From Rarobacter faecitabidus (lineage in GTDB: Bacteria > Actinomycetota > Actinomycetes > Actinomycetales > Cellulomonadaceae), in NCBI RefSeq assembly GCF_006716265.1, contig NZ_VFOS01000001.1, forward strand, positions 806,001-870,000: a stretch of 64,000 nt of DNA, written 5' to 3'. The stretch's first letter is position 1. Every line of letters starts with the position of its first letter. Shown in pieces: positions 63,328 to 64,000 of the stretch. Below the pieces are notes generated by a model that was not told where the DNA came from, ran no database searches, and saw only the letters and a list, made by a program, of their open reading frames with translations. The translations under genes were made by a program, and so were the position numbers.

Positions 63328-63362
63328 CTTCACATTTCAGAAATTCTCGTTAAGGAGCACAC

Positions 63363-64000
63363 ATGTCCACCCTGGAAATCCGCGACCTCCACGTCCAGGT
63401 CGAAACCAAGGAAGGCCCGAAGCAGATTCTGCGCGGGGTCGACCTCACCGTGAACAGCGGCGAAACGCACGCCATCATGGGCCCCAACGGCTCGGGTAAG
63501 TCCACGCTTGCCTACTCGCTCGCGGGCCACCCGAAGTACGAGGTCACCTCGGGCTCGGTCACGCTCGACGGCGAGGATGTCCTGGAGATGTCCGTGGACG
63601 CCCGCGCCCGCGCCGGCCTGTTCCTTGCCATGCAGTACCCGGTAGAGGTTCCGGGTGTCTCGGTGTCGAACTTCCTGCGTTCCGCCAAGACCGCCATCGA
63701 TGGCGAGGCTCCCAAGCTCCGCACCTGGGTCAAGGACGTCAAGGAGTCGATGTCCAACCTGCGCATGGACGAGTCCTTCGCCGAGCGCAGCGTGAACGAG
63801 GGATTCTCCGGTGGCGAGAAGAAGCGCAACGAGATCCTGCAACTCGAGCTCCTCAAGCCGAAGATCGCCGTCCTGGATGAGACTGACTCAGGCCTGGACG
63901 TCGATGCACTGCGCATCGTGTCGGAGGGCGTGAACCGGGCCAAGGACAACACCGGACTCGGCCTGCTGCTGATCACGCACTACACGCGCATCCTGCGCTA
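63363..64000 (+). CDS. sufC: Fe-S cluster assembly ATPase SufC (3' end outside window)
   Basis: About 212 of the usual 250 residues are visible. Walker A IMGPNGSGKSTLAYSLAGHP, Q-loop FLAMQYPVEVPGVSV, signature EGFSGGEKKRNEILQLELL, Walker B AVLDETDSGLDVDALRIV and the switch His LLITHYTRIL. It drives conformational change of the SufBC2D scaffold. AAGGAG lies before ATG 63363. A cysteine desulfurase gene would be expected next, beyond 64000. Confidence 0.96.
   Translation, partial: MSTLEIRDLHVQVETKEGPKQILRGVDLTVNSGETHAIMGPNGSGKSTLAYSLAGHPKYEVTSGSVTLDGEDVLEMSVDARARAGLFLAMQYPVEVPGVSVSNFLRSAKTAIDGEAPKLRTWVKDVKESMSNLRMDESFAERSVNEGFSGGEKKRNEILQLELLKPKIAVLDETDSGLDVDALRIVSEGVNRAKDNTGLGLLLITHYTRILR

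Noticed and set aside
1-64000. CRISPR arrays, insertion sequences, transposases, integrases, prophage genes
   Set aside because: I looked for regular spacer-repeat units, terminal inverted repeats and recombinase motifs and saw none.

Overview
This window is chromosomal DNA of a high-GC Gram-positive bacterium (Actinomycetota). The evidence is lineage-typical gene pairs: glnA2-glnE, DUF4191 next to lipA/lipB, a Nif3 protein with a C4 zinc-ribbon coiled-coil protein, polyphosphate glucokinase with methionine aminopeptidase, a sufR-sufB-sufD-Rieske-sufC operon, DUF3043 and DUF5998. A second argument is the large number of genes that seem to be transcribed without a leader: a TAnnnT -10 box sits six or seven bases before the ATG or GTG. 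Two CDP-glycerol glycerophosphotransferase-like genes point to a teichoic-acid-like wall polymer. The family cannot be fixed from sequence alone; an Actinomycetaceae-like or related lineage is a guess.

Left part (1-10.1 kb) is the accessory part. It starts with half of a heterodimeric ABC exporter, cut by the window edge. Next comes an MFS gene divergent from an acetyltransferase-tetR pair, with a fully symmetric double operator between them, then marC and a divergent VOC/AraC pair. From 6.23 to 10.05 kb lies what looks like a decayed genomic island against the 3' end of a tRNA-Val. It holds a fragment of the BREX gene brxL, a Crp/Fnr-type regulator, an FNR-like box at -41.5 of a predicted promoter, a free HMA metallochaperone, a P1B-type ATPase with an unusual CPG motif, and a cupin gene cut off beside the tRNA.

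Middle part (10-34.9 kb) is mostly housekeeping: azlCD, Nif3, the zinc-ribbon protein, yaaA, a STAS protein, rnpB, ppgK-map, panB, nadE, the nitrogen set glnA2-glnE-glnA1, an NYN-domain protein, an RDD protein, DUF4191, lipA and lipB, an ADP-ribosylglycohydrolase and a TIGR01777 epimerase. Glutamine synthetase GlnA1 and its adenylyltransferase GlnE are both here.

At 35-38.7 kb two divergent wall-polymer glycerophosphotransferase genes flank about 1.1 kb of visibly AT-richer DNA. That stretch carries a trypsin-like protease gene broken by two frameshifts and a small secreted ORF. The lipoate theme continues with sucB (two lipoyl domains) and lpdA, the targets of LipA/LipB. Then follow pepA, two small membrane proteins, pyrD, DUF3043, an M20 peptidase, nadA, a secreted collagen-repeat protein, a topoisomerase IV-type A subunit, a GNAT/acyl-CoA-ligase fusion, DUF5998, an alkaline-phosphatase-superfamily enzyme and an ABC-2 exporter. 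The window ends inside the SUF iron-sulfur cluster operon, which has an IdeR/DtxR-like iron box in front of sufR.
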